Shown: positions 48,367 through 58,442 of the stretch, in pieces
How the letters are laid out: every line of letters starts with the position of its first letter
How positions within the stretch are numbered: the stretch's first letter is position 1
Origin: Frankia gtarii
GTDB lineage: Bacteria; Actinomycetota; Actinomycetes; Frankiales; Frankiaceae
Length of the DNA stretch: 64,000 nucleotides
NCBI RefSeq assembly: GCF_025403375.1
Contig: NZ_JAMPTM010000003.1
Span: 1-64,000 of the forward strand
Direction of reading: 5' to 3'
The notes under the pieces: generated by a model
Told to the model about the DNA's origin: nothing
The model's database searches: none
Seen by the model: only the letters and a program-made list of their open reading frames with translations
Translations under genes and position numbers: made by a program

Positions 48367-49812
48367 ATGCCGCCGGATTCGCCTCGGTCGGAGCCGGGAC
48401 AGCGCGGGGGCCTGCTGCCCGCGACCGAGCGGCTGTTGCTGCAGCGGGTCGCGGCCGAGCAGGCGGGCGGGCGGGCGCCGTCGCTCGTCGCCGCCGTGGC
48501 GCGCGATGGCCGCCCGGTGTGGACGGCCGGGCGGGGCCGCGTCGTCGGACTCGATCCGGCCGGCGGCGGTGCCGGCGCCGACACCCAGTACCGGATCGGT
48601 TCGATCACGAAGACCTTCACCGCGGTGCTGGTGATGCGCCTGCGTGACGAGGGACGCCTGGCCCTCGGCGACCCCCTCGACCGGCATCTGCCGGGCACCA
48701 CTGTCGGGGACCGCACGGTCGCGCAGCTGCTGTCCCATCTTGGCGGCATCGCGGCGGAGACCCCGCCGCCCTGGTGGGAACGGGTGGCGGGGCAGGCCCA
48801 TCCCACGCTTGCCGACGCGCTCGGCCCGGCCCCGGACCGGTTCCGCCCGGGACGTCGTCATCACTACTCCAACGTCGGTTTTGCGGTCCTCGGTGAACTC
48901 GTCGCCCGGCTGCGCGGGATGAGCTGGGCGCAGGCCCTGCACCACGAACTGCTGGCGCCGTTGGGGATGTCCCGCACGACCGCGGTGCCCGCCGCGCCCC
49001 ACGCCCACGGCTTCGCCGTCCACCCGCATGCCGACGTGCTGCTGCCCGAGCCCGCCCACGACGCCGGCGTGCTGGCCCCGGCCGGTCAGCTCTGGTCGAC
49101 CACCGCGGACCTGGTGCGTTGGTCGGCCGTCCTCGCCGGGCACACCGATGCCGTGCTGTCCGCGGACACCCTCGCCGAGATGCGCGAACCGGCCGCCGTC
49201 GAGCCGGACAGCGGCGAGTGGCGGCTGGGGGCGGGACTCGGCGTGCAGCTGCTGCGCGAACCCGGTGGCGTGCTCGTCGGGCATGGCGGTTCGATGCCCG
49301 GTTTCGTCGCCGCCCTGTGGGCCCGGCCGGTGGGGACGGCGGCGGTGGCGATGGCGAACGCGACCAGCGGAGTCGCCGTCGTCGACCTCGCCATCGGCCT
49401 GATCGACGCGGCCGACACGGCCGAACCGCCGCTGCCGGCCGAATGGGTGCCCGCGCCGGTGGCCGGGCGGGAGCCGCTCGACGTCACCGGCGTCTGGTAC
49501 TGGGGGCCGGCGCCCTACACGCTGTCGCTGCGGCCGGACGGCGGCCTGCTGCTCGCGCCGCTGGGCCGTTCCGGCCGGCGTTCCCGCTTCCGTCCTGGCC
49601 CCGCCGGCCGCGGCACCTTCCTCGGCGTCGACGGCTACTTCGCCGGGGAGACCCTCATTGCGCGGCGTCAGTCCGACGGCGGCCTGCGCCACCTCGAACT
49701 CGCCTCGTTCGTCTTCACCCGGTCACCGTACGACCCCGCCGACCCGATCCCCGGTGGCGTCGACGCCGACGGCTGGCGCCCGGCCCCGAACGCGGGCGGC
49801 GGGCAGGACTGA
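48367..49812 (+). CDS. Serine hydrolase of the beta-lactamase / penicillin-binding fold
   Basis: A 481-aa class C beta-lactamase-like enzyme. Catalytic motifs: SITK (SxxK with nucleophile Ser) near residue 80, YSN (YxN) near 160, and HGG (third motif, HxG for KTG) near 300. A C-terminal beta domain follows (LDVTGVWYWGPAPYTLSLRPDGGLLLAPL ... VDGYFAGETLIARRQ), as in DD-peptidase/esterase relatives. No signal peptide is visible, so it is likely cytosolic and more probably an esterase or peptidase than a resistance enzyme. The frame stays open from 48031; I use the ATG at 48367 just after a G-rich site. Confidence 0.85.
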   Translation: MPPDSPRSEPGQRGGLLPATERLLLQRVAAEQAGGRAPSLVAAVARDGRPVWTAGRGRVVGLDPAGGGAGADTQYRIGSITKTFTAVLVMRLRDEGRLALGDPLDRHLPGTTVGDRTVAQLLSHLGGIAAETPPPWWERVAGQAHPTLADALGPAPDRFRPGRRHHYSNVGFAVLGELVARLRGMSWAQALHHELLAPLGMSRTTAVPAAPHAHGFAVHPHADVLLPEPAHDAGVLAPAGQLWSTTADLVRWSAVLAGHTDAVLSADTLAEMREPAAVEPDSGEWRLGAGLGVQLLREPGGVLVGHGGSMPGFVAALWARPVGTAAVAMANATSGVAVVDLAIGLIDAADTAEPPLPAEWVPAPVAGREPLDVTGVWYWGPAPYTLSLRPDGGLLLAPLGRSGRRSRFRPGPAGRGTFLGVDGYFAGETLIARRQSDGGLRHLELASFVFTRSPYDPADPIPGGVDADGWRPAPNAGGGQD

Positions 49813-49908
49813 TCGGCCCACGCCCCGGCGGCGATCGCCCCTGCCTGCCGCGGCCGACGGGTGGTGGGGGTTTTGCCGGGCCGTCATCGGAAAGATGTTA
49901 CGTGGCGC

Positions 49909-49936
49909 ATACGGACGTATTGTTACCGTGAGTAAC
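49909..49936. promoter_or_regulatory. Two small palindromes upstream of the methyltransferase gene
   Basis: ATACG-GA-CGTAT (49909-49920) and GTTAC-CGTGA-GTAAC (49922-49936) lie side by side 70-95 bp before the start codon, in the only AT-richer part of the intergenic region. Candidate operator pair. Confidence 0.4.
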
Positions 49937-50003
49937 GGAGCCGCTGTGTGACCGCCCCACTTCGTCACCGTGCCACTGTGCGGCGTAGCCGAGGAGCGAT
50001 GGC

Positions 50004-50965
<962 letters not shown>

Positions 50966-50966
<1 letters not shown>

Positions 50967-52087
50967 TGCCCATCGCGACAGGGCCCGGTATCGCGCGGGA
51001 CGTCGGCGTTGCGCCGGCCGGTGATCGGCCGGCGAGTCCGCCGGGGGCGGAGTACGGCGCCGTGCTGACGCCGGCCGAGCTCGGTCAACCGCGCCTGCCC
51101 GAGGCCCGGGGAACGCTGTCCGAATTTCTGTTTGACCGGCTGCGGCGGGCGCCCGGCGCAGCCGGTCTCGGGCCGGCTCCGGCCGCAGACGACGACGTGC
51201 TGTACGGCGAGGACGGTCCGCTCGCCCTCTACTGCCTTTACGGACTGCACTACCGCGGCTTTGCCGAGGTCGACGACGACTGGGAGTGGGAGCCGTCGCT
51301 GCTCGCCGTGCGCCGCCAGCTGGAGACGGCCCTGCTCACCCGCCTGCGCGACGAGGCCGGCGGGGACGGCGGGGCGGTCGGGGACGTCGAGGCCGCGCTG
51401 CGGGAGGTGATCGCGTGCGCCGGCGGCCGTTCCCTGTCGCGGCACCTGGCCACCACCGGCACGCTCGACCAGTTCCGCGAGTACGCGATGCACCGTTCGC
51501 TGCTCCAGCTCATCGAAGCCGATCCGCATACCTGGGCGATCCCGCGCCTGACCGGTGCCCCGAAGGCGGCGCTGGTTGAGATCCAGGCCGACGAGTACGG
51601 GCACGGCGTTGAACGTGACATGCACCAGAACCTGTTCGCCGTGACCATGCGTGCCCTGGAGCTCGACGCCCGTCCGGGCGTCTACCTGGACCGGCTACCC
51701 GGGCACGCGTTCGCGACCGTCAACGTGCCGTCGCTGTTCGGCCTGCACCGGCGGCTGCGCGGCGCACTCGTCGGCCACCTGGCGCTGTTCGAGATGACGT
51801 CGGTCGAACCGATGGGCGCCTACGCGGCGGCACTGCGCCGGCTCGGACTTGCCGCCGGGGCCCGCCACTTCTTCGAGGTCCACGTCGTCGCCGATGCCCA
51901 TCACCGGACGGTCGCCGGCCGCGACCTCGCCGCGACCCTCGTCGCCCAGGACCCGGTTCTGGCCGCCGACGTCGTCTTCGGCGCGCTGGCGACGACCGCG
52001 GTCGAAGGCCACTGCGCGGAGGCGATCCTCACCGCGTGGGACGAGGGCCTGTCCTCCCTGCGTGGTCAGCCGCCGGCGCCGCGCTGA
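50966..52087 (+). CDS. Haem-oxygenase-like iron-containing redox enzyme, 373 aa
   Basis: A TenA/haem-oxygenase-fold protein of the group annotated as iron-containing redox enzymes. Metal-type residues appear on successive helices: FREYAMHRSLLQLIEADPHTWAIPRLTG, AALVEIQADEYGHG, and FFEVHVVADAHH. Family members are non-haem di-iron oxygenases or oxidases that modify fatty acids, amino acids or natural products. The ATG overlaps the methyltransferase stop by one base. Substrate unknown; a two-enzyme tailoring unit (methylation plus oxidation) is the simplest reading. The 3' end overlaps the convergent CYTH gene by 59 bp. Confidence 0.82.
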
Positions 52088-52865
52088 AGAAGTCGAGTGT
52101 TGCGCGTGTCTTGGTCTGTTGCGGACCGGTGAGGTCCAGGCCGTGCCGGCGCAGGACGGCGGACATGCGCGCGGCGGTTCGTGCGGCTGCCTGCGGTGTG
52201 GCGCGGGTCGACAGTTCGAGGAGGCGGGAGCCGTCCGGAAACGTCCATTCTTCGGCCTGAAGCACCCGATCGAAACCCGCCGGGGTGAACCGGTGCCGCG
52301 ACGCCTCGATCGGTCCGAGGACAACGAGATCATCGATGTGGCCGGGGCGGGGCAGGTGGGTGGCGAGCAACCTCGCCTGCTGTTTCGAGAACAGGGCGTG
52401 TAGCGGGCTCCGGCGGGCCATCGCGCGCCGCACGTCGTCGGGACCCAGACGGGTGCGCAGGGCGGCGGAGCAGACATAGGAGCCGGGCATCGCATCCACC
52501 TCGACAACAAGCTGCTTCGATTGGCGCAGCCGCGGGGCGACGTTCGCCGGCACGACCGGCCGGAGTTTGACGACGGAATCGTCCGGTCTGCCCCGGGTGC
52601 TGCGGACGCGGACCACCACTCCGCGTCGGTGCAGCAACCGGTCCGGGGTGTCCAGGTAGTAGACCCGTTGACGCCGAGGTGTCGTCGAGGCGATCCTGAA
52701 CACCTCGAACGCCCGCTGATGCGCGGACGTGGGCACGACGAACTTGAGCTCCACCCGATCCACCTGGCGGGTGAGTTTCACCATCGCGTGCAGGTCGGCG
52801 TCGGGTAACTGCCAGAATTTCTGCGCCGCGCGCAGCACGGCCGTGCTGCGCGTCGCGGCAGCCAT
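52029..52865 (-). CDS. CYTH-like domain protein, 278 aa
   Basis: Resembles the CYTH (triphosphate tunnel) superfamily: VELKFVVP at the start of the barrel, YYLDTPDRLLHRRGVVVRVRS, SVVKLRPV, and later strand-rich segments with basic residues (RHRFTPAGFDRVLQAEEWTFPDG). Members bind triphosphates or polyphosphate; class IV adenylate cyclase or inorganic triphosphatase activity is possible, but the usual ExExK is reduced to VELK, so activity is uncertain. The ATG at 52865 follows GAGAGGG; the longer frame to 52964 is not needed. The last 59 bp overlap the convergent gene. Confidence 0.7.
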   Translation of the reverse strand: MAAATRSTAVLRAAQKFWQLPDADLHAMVKLTRQVDRVELKFVVPTSAHQRAFEVFRIASTTPRRQRVYYLDTPDRLLHRRGVVVRVRSTRGRPDDSVVKLRPVVPANVAPRLRQSKQLVVEVDAMPGSYVCSAALRTRLGPDDVRRAMARRSPLHALFSKQQARLLATHLPRPGHIDDLVVLGPIEASRHRFTPAGFDRVLQAEEWTFPDGSRLLELSTRATPQAAARTAARMSAVLRRHGLDLTGPQQTKTRATLDFFSAAPAADHAGRTGPRPTR

Positions 52866-53239
52866 TGCATCACCCTCTCCCGCCCGCCCGCTGCGCGGAA
52901 CACAGCCTGGTTGTGCCGCGCGGGTCATGCTTTCACTCTTCCGCGACCAGAGTGCACCTACCATCTGGATAGGCTCCTAAACATCGTGCCTGGCAGGGAT
53001 CGCCGGCGGTGGGCCGCAGTCCACGCGAGTGGAGTCCACGCACATGCCGCAGGCGCACTCCAGCGGCACCCCGGCGGCGAGAATGCCTCGCGGATCCGAG
53101 CACCGGCGAGGTCCGCGTCAACGGGCTGGAAGTCCCATCCGGTGATGCACCTCGGCCGGGCCAGGCGCATGATCGAAGACCTATGGCGAATTCTGCCGGG
53201 GGAACATTTTCCAGCGGCCGATCTCCCGAGGAGGACCTC
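52866..53239. other. Divergent noncoding region between the CYTH and SsgA-like genes
   Basis: About 370 bp with a small inverted repeat (CCACGCGAGTGG near 53022). Promoters for both genes are expected. No gene seen. Confidence 0.4.
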
Positions 53240-53731
53240 ATGCTCCGTAGATCGGTGCGCCGCGGCACCCTGGCCCGACCGATGACCGCACGACTGATAC
53301 GGGATGCGGGGCCACCGCGGCCCGTCCGCGTCGTCTTCGGCTACGACCGGACCGATCCGATCGCCGTGACCCTGACCGCCGGCGCGGTCGGCGCGGTCGG
53401 CGCGGGTCCGGTCGTGTGGCGCTTTGCCCGCCGGCTGCTCGCCGACGGCGCGCGCCGGCCCGTCGGCCTGGGCGACGTACGGGTCCGCCCGATCGTGCTG
53501 CGCGGCCAGCCGGCGATCGCGCTGTGCCTGTGCGACCCGTTCGGAACCGCCGAGCTGGAGCTGTCCGCGCGGGAGGTGACGGCGTTCCTGTGGCGCACGT
53601 TCGCCCTGGTGACCGCCGACGCGGAGGCCGGGATGATCGACTGGACGGCCGAGTTCAGCTTCATGTCCGGCGTCGGTACCCGCCGGTCCCGGGTCCTGCC
53701 CGGTGCCCGGATCCAGCACGCCCGCACCTGA
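53240..53731 (+). CDS. SsgA-like (SALP) sporulation/cell-division protein
   Basis: SsgA-like proteins, found in morphologically complex actinobacteria, place division septa and direct wall remodelling. The match is along the whole fold: VRVVFGYDRTDPIAVTLTAG, VVWRFARRLLADGARRPVGLGDVRVRP (the most conserved block, equal to WVFARDLLAEG..RPTGTGDVRV), and AELELSAREVTAFLWRTFALV. The protein is 163 aa, slightly longer than usual because of a basic N-terminal extension. GAGGAGG directly before the ATG at 53240 fixes the start. It precedes a SpoIIE-type phosphatase gene, which fits a developmental role. Confidence 0.88.
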   Translation: MLRRSVRRGTLARPMTARLIRDAGPPRPVRVVFGYDRTDPIAVTLTAGAVGAVGAGPVVWRFARRLLADGARRPVGLGDVRVRPIVLRGQPAIALCLCDPFGTAELELSAREVTAFLWRTFALVTADAEAGMIDWTAEFSFMSGVGTRRSRVLPGARIQHART

Positions 53732-54081
53732 TCTCGGTCCGACCCCGGCGTTGCGGGCGTTGTCGGCCGGCGTTGCCCTGTTGCCGGCGCAGCAGGTGGA
53801 AGGTCTGTCGTGGCGAGGGCCGGACGTTCCGGTGGGGCGGGGCGGCATGCCTGTGGTTCTGGAAGGATTTTTCGGCTCGGGTGCCGTCCTCGTGCTCACT
53901 CGTCTAGCCCGAACGTGGTGTCGCCGCGGAGTCTGGCGACGCGGCGACCGGCCCGTCCACCGGGACGGAGGGGGCGGCAGACCCCCGACTACCCGACCAA
54001 GGTCCCTGGTTCGCGCCGCCCCGACAGGGCACGCTTGGGAATCCGCAGATTCACCGGCGGGATGAACCCGGGAGGCCGGCC
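53732..54081. other. Noncoding gap between the SsgA-like and SpoIIE-like genes
   Basis: About 350 bp. A 120-aa open frame (53703-54065) has no ribosome site and unconvincing composition. Otherwise nothing is seen. Confidence 0.4.
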
Positions 54082-54927
54082 GTGCGTGAGGTCCCGATGC
54101 CGCAACCCCGGCCGGCTCCAGACCCCGGGCCCGAACCGTCCCCGGCCGACGGACCGTGCGCCTGCGGCATGGGGGCCTACTGGCGGCTGCACGCGGCCAC
54201 GCCCGGCGCCAGCGGGGACTGGGTGGATGTGTTCGATCTCGATGACGGCCGGTTCGCGGTCTGCGTCGGCGACGCGGCCGGGCATGGCTCGCAGGCGGCT
54301 GCGTTCGCGGGCCGGGTGCGGGCGGTGCTGCGCCGGCGCCTGCTGGCCGGGGCGCAGCCGGAGGCGGCCGTCAGCGGCACGGTCGACGAAGTCGCGGGGC
54401 TGGGCGATCTCGGGGAGATGTTTGCCACGGCCTTCGTCGCGGTCGCCGATCCGTCGACCGGCCGTGTGGTCTACGTCAATGCCGGTCATCCGCCCGCCGT
54501 GCACCTGGCCCGATCCGGCGCGGACACCGACGTCGAGGCTCCCGGCGCGCAGTCGACTCCCGCCGGCCTGCCGCTGGGGCCGACCGGCCCGATTCTGTCG
54601 GACCTGTTCGCGGGCACCTCCATCTGGTCGTCCCGATCCCTGCGGATGGCCCCCGGCGACCGCGTCGTGGTCTACACCGACGGCATCAGCGAGGCCCGCG
54701 ACGCCGCCGGCGAGCTGTTCGGTACGGGCCGTATCGGCAGTGTGGTAGGCGCAGACATCTCCGACATCCCGCCCGACCTGCTTATCGACCGCCTTTTAGC
54801 CAGAGTCGCCGCCCACACCCACGCCGAGGCCCGCGATGACCGCACCGTGGCGGTTCTGGCCCGCCAGTTCGGGCCCCCCGCCGCGATCTCTCCCATCGCC
54901 GAATCCCCGGCGCGGCACAGCTCCTGA
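54082..54927 (+). CDS. SpoIIE-family PP2C phosphatase, 281 aa
   Basis: A stand-alone SpoIIE domain: FDLDDGRFAVCVGDAAGHGSQAAAFAGRVRAVL (metal Asp in GDAAGHG), MFATAFVAVADPSTGRVVYVNAGHPPAVHL, LRMAPGDRVVVYTDGISEARDAAGELFG, and ARDDRTVAVLARQF. These enzymes dephosphorylate anti-anti-sigma factors and so switch stress or developmental sigma factors. No partner anti-sigma gene is in view. The N-terminus (30 residues) is Pro-rich with a CxC. GTG at 54082 with GGGAGG six bases before. It is convergent with the EAL gene, only 12 bp apart. Confidence 0.9.
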   Translation: MREVPMPQPRPAPDPGPEPSPADGPCACGMGAYWRLHAATPGASGDWVDVFDLDDGRFAVCVGDAAGHGSQAAAFAGRVRAVLRRRLLAGAQPEAAVSGTVDEVAGLGDLGEMFATAFVAVADPSTGRVVYVNAGHPPAVHLARSGADTDVEAPGAQSTPAGLPLGPTGPILSDLFAGTSIWSSRSLRMAPGDRVVVYTDGISEARDAAGELFGTGRIGSVVGADISDIPPDLLIDRLLARVAAHTHAEARDDRTVAVLARQFGPPAAISPIAESPARHSS

Positions 54928-54939
54928 CCGCCCCGCGTG

Positions 54940-56235
54940 TCAGGCTCGGAGGTCAAGCTCGGGACTCATCTGGTCGCCTCCGCGAACGGCGTCGGTGATG
55001 CGCCCCATCAGGGATCGGCCGGCGGACACCACCGTCTCCCGATCATGCGTGATCACGAACTCGAACCGACGATCGCGATCCGGACCTCCGTCGGCGAGAT
55101 CGCGGGCGATGAGCGCGCTGGCATAGTGCGGTCCGACGACGATCACAGCCCACTCCCCGACCAGCGGGTCCGACGCTGCCAGGGAGACGTGACACCCGCC
55201 CGGACAGGCCGGGCGGGTGAGGCCGGCCGCCAGGACGCCGACGAAGGGACAGGCGACAGCCAGGCACGCATACCGTCGGCTCGTTCTCGGGGTGAGCCAC
55301 TCGGCGGTCTGAAAGGCGGCCAGCACCACCGGCGGATCACCGAGTGACATTGCCTGCCGCTCGATCTGGTGCGACATCGCCAGGAGAAGCTTCTTGCGGC
55401 CGACCCGGAGATCCTTGGCCTCTCGGATGAGCTCGAACGGGGTCGTCGGCGGTTCCGCCGGTCGTTCCGTGAACGGTAGGCGAGCCGTCGACGCGGCCTC
55501 GGGAAGCGGCCCCGGGCGGCCGAAGAACCAGCCCTGCCCGTACCTCGCGCCGTACGCGAGGGCCTGCTCCAGATGATCGTGGGTTTCGACGCCTTCGGCC
55601 AGGATGACGGCACCGGTCCGCTCGGCGTGCGCCAGGATGGCCGCGATCGTGCGGGCCTGATGCGGCCCCGGTGTCTGCTGCACGAGCGACAGGTCGAGTT
55701 TGATGACGTCGGGGGCTACGAACGGCAGCAGGGCGAGTGAATCCGGGTTCACGCCGACATCGTCGAGCGCGATCCCCCAGCCCTGTTCCCGTGCCCATCG
55801 GATGGTCCGGAGCAGCTCGGACGGGTGGGTCAACAGCGAGTTCTCCGTCAGTTCGAGCACGACGCGCAGCTTGTGGATCGCCTCGTCGACCAGTGTGCGT
55901 GCCGCCGACGACCGCGGGGCCACCGAGGACGAGGCCTCCATGTTGACGAACAGGGTCTGTTCGTTTCCCAACGACGTGTCGAGCGCGCCCCGCAGGGCGG
56001 CGAGCCGGCAGGCCCAGTCGAGTTCCTCCAGGCGTCCCTGGGCCCGAGCTTCGGTGAACGCGGTGGCCGGATCGACCCGGCCGGTAACCGGCCAGCGGGC
56101 GAGCGCCTCATATCCGACGACCGCGCCCGATTCGAGGTCGACGAGAGGCTGGTAGCTCGGCACCAAGGCGCCGGCCGCCAGGATCTCGTCGAGATCGCAT
56201 CCGCGGCGGCCGCCGACTGGCACCCGCGCTGCCAT
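54940..56235 (-). CDS. EAL-domain protein with C-terminal DICT-type sensor domain
   Basis: Residues 15-245 form a cyclic di-GMP phosphodiesterase domain with its key residues: YEALARW (the EAL Glu), LFVNMEAS, VLELTEN, ALDDVGVN, VIKLDLSLVQ (catalytic Lys-x-Asp), AEGVET and GQGWFFGRP. Activity is therefore likely. Residues 265-425 resemble the DICT sensory domain linked to diguanylate cyclases (KKLLLAMSHQIERQAMSLGDPPVVLAAFQ ... RRYACLAVACPFVGVLAAGL). No membrane span. It probably lowers c-di-GMP in response to a cytosolic signal; light or flavin sensing is speculation. ATG at 56235, no clear ribosome site. Confidence 0.9.
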   Translation of the reverse strand: MAARVPVGGRRGCDLDEILAAGALVPSYQPLVDLESGAVVGYEALARWPVTGRVDPATAFTEARAQGRLEELDWACRLAALRGALDTSLGNEQTLFVNMEASSSVAPRSSAARTLVDEAIHKLRVVLELTENSLLTHPSELLRTIRWAREQGWGIALDDVGVNPDSLALLPFVAPDVIKLDLSLVQQTPGPHQARTIAAILAHAERTGAVILAEGVETHDHLEQALAYGARYGQGWFFGRPGPLPEAASTARLPFTERPAEPPTTPFELIREAKDLRVGRKKLLLAMSHQIERQAMSLGDPPVVLAAFQTAEWLTPRTSRRYACLAVACPFVGVLAAGLTRPACPGGCHVSLAASDPLVGEWAVIVVGPHYASALIARDLADGGPDRDRRFEFVITHDRETVVSAGRSLMGRITDAVRGGDQMSPELDLRA

Positions 56236-56418
56236 CCGCTTACCCCCAGAGGCGGCCGAAGGGCCTTGAGCCTCGGGCGGCGATGCGGCGTGGCATCGGC
56301 CAGAGGCGACCCACGCCGACAGGGTCAGCGGCGGCGCCGAAATCCGGATCTCCCAGCTTCCATATTCGACGCTACGCCTCTGTGGCCGTTCCGGTCGGGT
56401 GAGGCCGGGGCTGGCCGC

Positions 56419-57498
56419 CTAGCCCACGCGATCGGGGCAGGACACGCCGGCCCAGGACATCACCACGCAGTACGAGCTTCGCGCCACCTTCCATCTTCCG
56501 CCGACGAGAACGGCGTCCCCGCGAAGGGTGCCGTAGGCGGGCGCGTGGCTCAGCACCACCTCGAAGGGGAGCGAGGCGTGGGCCGGGTCGGTGAACACCG
56601 GCTCCCCGACCAGCACCCGCGCGCTCGCCGTCGGCTGCGGATGACGGTGGTGCACCGTTTGCAGCGTCGACCGCAGGGACGCACCGTCGTCGACGGCGGC
56701 CAAGGTCGTCTCGATGCCCTGACCGCCCGTGAAAGCTGTGGTGAAGGCCGTCCGGACCTCGGCCGCGGCCGCCGCGACGTCGGCCGGCGGCGAGCCGGGC
56801 TCGGGCAACCCCACGGCCGGCCACAGGTCGACGGCACGGTCGGCGGCCGCGCGGATCGCGGCGCCGTCCACGGCGACCCGCGACTCGGGCAGGCCGCGGG
56901 CGAGGAAGTCGGCGACGAGGGTCAGCGGACCGGCCGGCGGCAACGGCCAGAGCCAGTACCGCAGCCGGTGCACCTGCTCCGTCCTCGAGCCGACGATGCT
57001 CGCGGTGGAGCCGTAGCTCGCGGTGGAGCCGTACACGAGCCCTCGCCGTACGGCGGGCTGGAAGTCCGGCCCACCGAACGGCATGTACTGATCTCCCGAC
57101 CCGTCCGACGCGGTCCCGGCCGGCAGGGCCGTCAGCAATGGGCCGCCCGGCTCGCCGAGGCGGGCGGCGACCGGTTCCCCGGGCCCGGCGGCGACGGCTC
57201 GCGAGCCGTCGGGAAGCGCGATCCCGAAGCGGACCATCCGGGTGGCGTCCCGGTTCCAGCCCACCGCCAGCCGTGGGTCGACACCGGGTTCGGTGCCGGG
57301 CCGCAGCCGGATCTCCACAGTGATCTCCACTCCCGCGGGATACGCGGCGAGGCATGCGACGGACACGGCGGTGTCGGCATTGCGGCCGATGGCCGGGGCA
57401 AGGGGAACCACGCCGGCGAGCTGGTGGTCCGGTGGGGCGAGCCACGGGCCGACCGGGCGTGGCGGGACGGCCGAGGAGACATTGTCGAAAAAGTTCAT
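56419..57498 (-). CDS. Unknown protein, 359 aa, with C-terminal NTF2-like region
   Basis: I do not recognise the N-terminal 220 residues: a beta-rich block (VSVACLAAYPAGVEITVEIRLRPG, MVRFGIALPDGSRAVAAG, YWLWPLPPAGPLTLVADFLARGL) that looks like a jelly-roll or immunoglobulin-like sandwich. Residues 240-345 (AAEVRTAFTTAFTGGQGIETTLAAVDDGASLRSTLQTVHHRHPQPTASARVLVGEPVF ... GTLRGDAVLVGGRWKVARSSYC) resemble NTF2-fold domains common in actinobacterial exported and unknown proteins. No signal peptide. The ATG at 57498 sits at MNFFDNVSS with an ACTC-rich leader; the start is uncertain. Confidence 0.6.
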   Translation of the reverse strand: MNFFDNVSSAVPPRPVGPWLAPPDHQLAGVVPLAPAIGRNADTAVSVACLAAYPAGVEITVEIRLRPGTEPGVDPRLAVGWNRDATRMVRFGIALPDGSRAVAAGPGEPVAARLGEPGGPLLTALPAGTASDGSGDQYMPFGGPDFQPAVRRGLVYGSTASYGSTASIVGSRTEQVHRLRYWLWPLPPAGPLTLVADFLARGLPESRVAVDGAAIRAAADRAVDLWPAVGLPEPGSPPADVAAAAAEVRTAFTTAFTGGQGIETTLAAVDDGASLRSTLQTVHHRHPQPTASARVLVGEPVFTDPAHASLPFEVVLSHAPAYGTLRGDAVLVGGRWKVARSSYCVVMSWAGVSCPDRVG

Positions 57499-57656
57499 AA
57501 CTCACCCATCGTGGCGTTACCATCACGGTCGGGTCAATCGAATTTCGCCGGGCCGTCGCCGGAGCACGCGCCGCCGGCTTCGACCCGGTCGCCCCAACCC
57601 CCGCTGCGGCCACATCCTCCCTGCATCCCGTCAGGCGCTGGTGCGGTGGCGGGACG

Positions 57657-58442
57657 TCAGGAGAGGAAGTCGACGGCGAGGCGGTCCGGCCCCGTGAGCT
57701 CGACGACGCGGAAGCCGGCGACCCGGCTCAGACCGACGCCGACGTGCACCGTCCCCTCGAAGTCCCCGGCCAGCGCGTAGCTCAGCCCCGACGGGCCGGT
57801 GCCGTCGGGTGCCGTGCGCAGCGTCGAGGCGCCCTGGTCGTCGTGGGCGGCGGCGGAGGTCAGGACGAGCTCGAACGCCGCCTGGCCGGCCAGCGGCAGC
57901 GGAGCCCCTGATCCCGGCCGGACGACCTGCGGCACGAACTGGGCCCGGTAGCCGGGAACACCGCCGGCGAACTCCAGCACGACCCGGTCGAACCGGACCC
58001 CGTTCTCCACGTTGACCGCGCTGCGCAGCGACACCAGCCGGACGGGCCGGGCCTGCTGGCGCGCCTGCGCCGCCGGCTGACTCGACCAGCTCCGTGCGCT
58101 GGCCCGCGGCCCGGTCGACGCCACCCCCGGGCCGGCGCCCGCTCCCGCCGACGCCGCCGGAGTCGGCGGCGTGACCGTGCCCCCCGGGCTGGCTGACGCC
58201 GTGGCGCTGCCGGCCGCTGTCGTGGCGGAGGAGTGCGCGGTCGGCGAGGAGGTCGAGCCGGCACCGTTGGTTCCGGCGGAGCCGGAGCCGCCACAACCGA
58301 CGAGGCCCACCAGCAAGGCCGTCATGAGAGACGTCATGACGGCGGCGGCACCGCCATGGCGGGCCCGCCGGGCCCGCCGTCGGCCACCGGTCGGACCAGC
58401 CGGATGAAGGTCCGTCAGCGGTCGGCCGCTCCGTTCGGTCAC
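57657..58442 (-). CDS. Putative lipoprotein with AMIN-like beta domain
   Basis: An exported protein. Signal: a basic stretch (GRRRARRARHGG), hydrophobic MTSLMTALLVGLVG, then Cys as lipobox. A long Ser/Thr/Ala/Gly linker follows, then a beta domain (VRLVSLRSAVNVENGVRFDRVVLEFAGGVPGYRAQFVPQV ... ELVLTSAAAHDD ... GDFEGTVHVGVGLSRVAGFRVVELTGPDRLAVDFLS) resembling the AMIN-like domain of actinobacterial wall-associated lipoproteins. Ligand unknown. The start is uncertain: I use GTG 58442 so that the basic residues belong to the signal; ATG 58337 would drop them. Confidence 0.72.
   Translation of the reverse strand: MTERSGRPLTDLHPAGPTGGRRRARRARHGGAAAVMTSLMTALLVGLVGCGGSGSAGTNGAGSTSSPTAHSSATTAAGSATASASPGGTVTPPTPAASAGAGAGPGVASTGPRASARSWSSQPAAQARQQARPVRLVSLRSAVNVENGVRFDRVVLEFAGGVPGYRAQFVPQVVRPGSGAPLPLAGQAAFELVLTSAAAHDDQGASTLRTAPDGTGPSGLSYALAGDFEGTVHVGVGLSRVAGFRVVELTGPDRLAVDFLS

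Noticed and set aside
48367-49812. Antibiotic-resistance beta-lactamase
   Set aside because: No signal peptide, third motif is HGG, and a C-terminal beta domain is present; esterase/peptidase relatives fit better.
53703-54065. A 120-aa open frame between the SsgA-like and SpoIIE genes
   Set aside because: No ribosome site, overlaps the end of the SsgA-like gene, composition not protein-like.
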